Positions 60,902 through 64,000 of a stretch of DNA of 64,000 nt are shown here, in pieces. Position 1 is the stretch's first letter. Each line of letters starts with the position of its first letter. Origin of the DNA: Massilia sp. WG5. Lineage in GTDB: Bacteria > Pseudomonadota > Gammaproteobacteria > Burkholderiales > Burkholderiaceae_D. Under the pieces are notes generated by a model that saw only the letters and a list, made by a program, of their open reading frames with translations, had not been told where the DNA came from and searched no databases. Location: assembly GCF_001412595.2 (NCBI RefSeq), contig NZ_CP012640.2:5890001-5954000 (forward strand), given 5' to 3'. The translations under genes were made by a program, and so were the position numbers.

Positions 60902-61678
60902 TCAGCGCGTGGCAAGCCAGCGCGTGCGGATGCGCTCCAGTTCGCCGTTCGCACTGAGCTTGTCGATGGCGGCGCCGAGCAGGCCCGCGAGGGCGGGATC
61001 GGCCTTGCGGCTGACCCAGAAATAGGACGGCTCGGCAGCCAGCACCGCCGGCAGCACCCGCAAGCGCGATCCGAGGCGCTCGCTGCGGATGTAATGCTGC
61101 AGCGCCATTTCGTTCACGTAAGCGAAACGCCCGTGGCCGGCCAGGATCTTGTTCAGGTTCACGCGGTTGTCGTCGGTGGCGTCGTCGACCTTGACGCCGG
61201 CCGCCTTCAGATGGTCGGTGAACGCCGAACCGCGCTGGCTGGTGACCAGCGCGCCCAGGCGCACCAGGTCCTGCAGGTCGCGCACCATGGCAGGGTCGCC
61301 GGCGCGCGCCGCCAGCAGGTGGCGGATCATGTACACCGGCTTACCGGTCGGCACCGCGATGGCGCGGCGCCGTTGCGTCGGGATCAGCCCGCAGGCGGCG
61401 TCCAGGCTGCCCGATTCCAGCCCCGCTTCGATGCCAGGCAGCGAGCGGCTGCGGCGGTAGCCGGTGAAATGCAGGCGCGGTTCGATGCGCTCGATCGCGG
61501 CCATGACGTCCGGGCAGATGCCGGTGACGCGTTCGGGTTGCGCCACCCATTTCGGCGCGATGGTTTCCTGCGCGGCGACGCGCACGTCCATCCCCCATGC
61601 GCCGGCGCAGGCCGCCAGCCCGGTGGCGAGCGCCAGCAGGCGCAGGGCGCGCCGCGCCCTCGTTGCTTCAGTCTTCAT
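60902..61678 (-). CDS. Periplasmic substrate-binding protein (SBP_bac_3 type)
   Basis: A 258-aa exported protein. The ATG at 61678 begins MKTEATRARRALRLLALATG, a signal peptide with cleavage near GAWGMD. The mature protein has the bacterial extracellular solute-binding family 3 fold, with blocks such as GICPDVMAAIERIEPRLHFT and LDAACGLIPTQRR. No ABC permease or ATPase is adjacent, so it may be an orphan receptor or work with a distant transporter. Similar proteins are often annotated as transporter substrate-binding domain proteins in betaproteobacteria. The ligand is unknown. Confidence 0.82.
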   Translation of the reverse strand: MKTEATRARRALRLLALATGLAACAGAWGMDVRVAAQETIAPKWVAQPERVTGICPDVMAAIERIEPRLHFTGYRRSRSLPGIEAGLESGSLDAACGLIPTQRRRAIAVPTGKPVYMIRHLLAARAGDPAMVRDLQDLVRLGALVTSQRGSAFTDHLKAAGVKVDDATDDNRVNLNKILAGHGRFAYVNEMALQHYIRSERLGSRLRVLPAVLAAEPSYFWVSRKADPALAGLLGAAIDKLSANGELERIRTRWLATR

Positions 61679-61883
61679 TGTAATCGTTGTCGTTCCTGGA
61701 CAGGCATCGCCATTTTCGCACGAAGCGCCCCCCTGCCGCGCGCCGATCAATTGACCTGAAAACTTTGCTCCTGAAGGGGAGGTGACGCACGTTTGATCCG
61801 TTCGGCATGGCGCCCGTGCCGGCTGCCTAAACTCGGTGGCGAACCGGGGCCGGAGCGCCCCATCCGCATACCAGGGGACATCG

Positions 61884-62906
61884 ATGATCTTGTTGACGGG
61901 AGTGGCCGGCTTCATCGGCATGCACATGGCGCGGCGCCTGCTCGCCGAAGGGCATGAAGTGGTCGGCATCGACCATCTCGGACCCGGCTTCCCGCCGGTT
62001 GCCGCATCCGGGCTGAAGGAGCGGCGCCTGGCCGAGATCGGCGACGCGCCGGGCTTCCGCTTCCACCGCGTCGACGTCACCGATGGCGGCGCCCTGGAGG
62101 GCCTGTTCCGCGCCCACCGTTTCGAGACGGTCATTCACCTGGCCGCCCGGACCGGGGTCCGGCAATCCTCTGCGCAGCCGATCGAATGCGTGACCAGCAA
62201 TGTGGTGGGCCTGGCCAACGTGCTCGAGTGCAGCCGCCGCCACGGCGCCGGACACGTCCTCTACGCCAGCAGTTCCAGTACCTACGGCGCGAGCCGGCGC
62301 CTGCCCTTCGACGAGCACGACCCGGCCGGCCACCCGGTCAGCGTGTACGCCGCCACCAAGCGCAGCGGCGAGCTGCTGGCGCACAGCTACAGCCACCTGT
62401 ACGGCCTGCCGACCACCGGCCTGCGCTTCTTCACCGTCTACGGACCCTGGGGCCGCCCCGACATGGCGCCGATGCTGTTCGCGAACGCGATCGCCGCCGG
62501 CCTGCCCATCGAGGTCTACAACGGCGGCCGCATGCTGCGCGACTTCACCTATGTCGACGATGTGGTCGAATCGGTGCTGCGGCTGGCGGCGCGCCCGGCC
62601 GAGCCCGACCCCGGCTTCGATCCGGCGCATCCGGACCCGGCCGCCAGCCATGCGCCGTTCCGGATCTATAACGTCGGCAACCAGCAGCCGGTGGAACTGT
62701 CGGCCTTCATCGACGCTCTCGAGGATGCGCTCGGGCGCAGCGCCGAACGGCTGGCGCGGCCGATGCCGCAGGCCGACATGGCGGCCACCTGCGCCGACAC
62801 CCGCGCCCTGCGCCAGGCGATCGGCTGGACCCCGGCCACGCCGCTGCGCACCGGCATCGGACGCTTCGTCGAGTGGTTCCAGCGCCATGGGGACTGCCAT
62901 GCATAG
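61884..62906 (+). CDS. NAD-dependent epimerase, UDP-glucuronate 4-epimerase-like
   Basis: A 340-aa extended SDR enzyme. The start MILLTGVAGFIGMHMARRLL carries the GxxGxxG NAD motif. The catalytic Ser/Thr and Tyr-Lys are in SSSSTYG and YAATKRSGELLAH. The segment LRFFTVYGPWGRPDMAPM is characteristic of UDP-glucuronate 4-epimerases and close UDP-sugar epimerases. It likely supplies UDP-galacturonate or a related sugar for glycan synthesis. It overlaps the following glycosyltransferase by 8 nt, so both act in one pathway. An AGGGGA ribosome-binding site precedes the ATG. Confidence 0.9.
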   Translation: MILLTGVAGFIGMHMARRLLAEGHEVVGIDHLGPGFPPVAASGLKERRLAEIGDAPGFRFHRVDVTDGGALEGLFRAHRFETVIHLAARTGVRQSSAQPIECVTSNVVGLANVLECSRRHGAGHVLYASSSSTYGASRRLPFDEHDPAGHPVSVYAATKRSGELLAHSYSHLYGLPTTGLRFFTVYGPWGRPDMAPMLFANAIAAGLPIEVYNGGRMLRDFTYVDDVVESVLRLAARPAEPDPGFDPAHPDPAASHAPFRIYNVGNQQPVELSAFIDALEDALGRSAERLARPMPQADMAATCADTRALRQAIGWTPATPLRTGIGRFVEWFQRHGDCHA

Positions 62907-63930
62907 CCTGTCCCTGGTCGTGCCGATGCACGACGAGGAAGAAAATGTGCTGCCGCTGGCGACCCAGGTGCAGGCGGCGATGGCGGCCTGTCCCTGGCCC
63001 TGGCAACTGATCCTGGTGGACGACGGCAGCCGGGACCGCACCGCCGATCGGATCCGCGAAGCCGTGGCCGCCAGCCCCGGGCACCTGGCGGCCGTGATCC
63101 TGCGCCGCAACTTCGGCCAGACTGCCGCCATGCAGGCCGGCATCGACGCTGCCCGCGGCAGCGTGATCGCGACCATGGACGGCGACCTGCAGAACAACCC
63201 GCACGACATCGTGCGCATGGTGCGCCGCCTGCTCGACGAAGATCTCGACCTGCTGGTCGGCTGGCGCCGCGAGCGCAAGGACAGCTTCTGGCTGCGCAAG
63301 CTGCCCTCGAGGCTGGCGAACCGCCTGATCGTCGCCGTCACCGGCGTGCGCCTGCACGATTACGGCTGTTCGCTGAAGGTCTACCGCAGCTCGGTGCTGC
63401 GCGAAGTCAGGCTGTACGGCGAGATGCACCGTTTCATCCCGACCTGGATGGCGACCGTGACCTCGCCCGAGCGCATCCGCGAAGAGGAGGTCAGCCACTT
63501 CCCGCGCATCCACGGGCGCTCCAAGTACGGGCTGTCGCGCACCTTCAAGGTCCTGCTCGACCTGCTCTCGATGTATTTCTTCGTGCGCTTCCGCGCCAGC
63601 CCCGGTCATTTCTTCGGACGCATCGGCCTGGCCTGCGCCTTCGCCGGAATGGCGGCGCTGGCCTGGCTGGCCTGGCTGAAGCTGGTGGAAGGCGAGCCCA
63701 TCGCGAGCCGCCCCTTGCTGCTGCTGGCGGTGCTGCTGGTGGTGATCGGCGTGCAGTTCGTCTGCACCGGCATCGTCACCGAAGTGCTGGCGCGAACCTA
63801 CTTCGAGGTCGGCGCCGCCCGTACTTACCTGGTGCGCGAAACCTTCGGCGACCCGGGCGGCTTCGGCGCGGACGGCAGCGATGCCCGCAGCGGCGAGGGC
63901 CCGCGCGCAGGCGCGGCACGGCAGCCATGA
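62899..63930 (+). CDS. Family 2 glycosyltransferase with membrane anchor
   Basis: A 343-aa GT2 enzyme of the DPM1/ArnC/GtrB branch that transfers a sugar to undecaprenyl phosphate. The catalytic region has VVPMHDEEENV, LVDDGSRDRT and the DxD-like TMDGDLQN. QTAAMQAGIDAARG is typical of polyprenyl-phosphate GTs. Two C-terminal transmembrane helices (about 240-265 and 275-300) are present. An alternative in-frame ATG lies 12 nt upstream (62887). It overlaps the epimerase by 8 nt and the next frame by 4 nt (ATGA, 63927-63930), so it is part of a polycistronic glycan cluster running off the window. Confidence 0.9.
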   Translation: MHSLSLVVPMHDEEENVLPLATQVQAAMAACPWPWQLILVDDGSRDRTADRIREAVAASPGHLAAVILRRNFGQTAAMQAGIDAARGSVIATMDGDLQNNPHDIVRMVRRLLDEDLDLLVGWRRERKDSFWLRKLPSRLANRLIVAVTGVRLHDYGCSLKVYRSSVLREVRLYGEMHRFIPTWMATVTSPERIREEEVSHFPRIHGRSKYGLSRTFKVLLDLLSMYFFVRFRASPGHFFGRIGLACAFAGMAALAWLAWLKLVEGEPIASRPLLLLAVLLVVIGVQFVCTGIVTEVLARTYFEVGAARTYLVRETFGDPGGFGADGSDARSGEGPRAGAARQP

Positions 63931-64000
63931 AGGGCGGTCCGGCCAGGCAGGGTGCTTCGTTCCCGCCGCCCCGGCTGCCGGCCCCGGCAGACACGCAGGC
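63927..64000 (+). CDS. Start of an unidentified gene (cut by the window end)
   Basis: An ATG overlaps the glycosyltransferase stop (ATGA). The visible 24 codons encode a Pro-rich start (MKGGPARQGASFPPPRLPAP). This is too short to name. The coupling pattern with the two preceding glycan genes suggests it belongs to the same operon, possibly a membrane sugar-modification enzyme. Confidence 0.4.
   Translation, partial: MKGGPARQGASFPPPRLPAPADTQ

Overview
The window is GC-rich, gene-dense chromosomal DNA, most like a betaproteobacterium of the Oxalobacteraceae (Massilia/Telluria type). That assignment is an inference. It rests on base composition, an FxDxF-type PEP-CTERM protein, a betaproteobacterial-type anti-Shine-Dalgarno small RNA, the PE-LIG-POL LigD with Ku, and the density of two-component and cyclic-di-GMP genes. 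I see no phage, insertion sequence, CRISPR array or rRNA operon.

Layout. 1-18 kb is signalling-rich: a partial histidine kinase, a hemerythrin, a REC-HK-REC hybrid, a REC-GGDEF cyclase, a PAS/GAF hybrid kinase, a PAS-REC protein, a YfiR/CHASE8-type hybrid-kinase pair and a beta-propeller sensor kinase placed directly before a DegT-type aminotransferase. Between them lie a candidate toxic anti-SD small RNA (8.8-8.9 kb), an FxDxF PEP-CTERM protein and four near-identical tRNA-Arg(ACG) genes, each with its own promoter and terminator. 19-27.5 kb carries cytochrome b561 and a tartrate/D-malate catabolic cluster: a divergent LysR regulator, dehydrogenase/decarboxylase, C4-dicarboxylate symporter, glycerate kinase and pyruvate kinase. 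A truncated hemoglobin and a 2-hydroxyacid dehydrogenase follow. 28-36.5 kb has two M28 peptidases, the NHEJ pair ligD/ku and a stress-type SDR. 36.5-40 kb has a diguanylate cyclase abutting a SulP transporter. 40-45.7 kb is a complete urease operon (ureDABCEFG plus ureJ) behind a sigma-54 promoter and an NtrC-like dyad. 45.7-49 kb has an acyltransferase, arsC, a beta-helix lipoprotein and an aldo/keto reductase. 54-64 kb is mixed: thioesterase, EEP phosphatase, M1 aminopeptidase, old yellow enzyme, Gdx/SugE exporter, a periplasmic binding protein, and a UDP-sugar epimerase plus glycosyltransferase.

The most striking system is at 48.9-53.9 kb. A 130-aa photoactive yellow protein (PYP) keeps the chromophore cysteine (Cys72, = C69 of Halorhodospira PYP) and its Tyr45/Glu49 partners (= Y42/E46). 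Its stop codon overlaps the start of a PAS-PAS-GGDEF diguanylate cyclase, which in turn overlaps a PAS-GADEF-EAL protein. Both enzymes begin with the same paralogous PAS domain. Transcribed divergently from pyp is a PYP-type 4-coumarate ligase whose N-terminus resembles an acyl-carrier-protein domain with a DSL serine. The two directions share a mirrored pair of 32-nt elements (GATTTGACAG at one end, CACCAT at the other). The arrangement reads as a self-contained blue-light-to-c-di-GMP module with chromophore activation but no local tyrosine ammonia-lyase.
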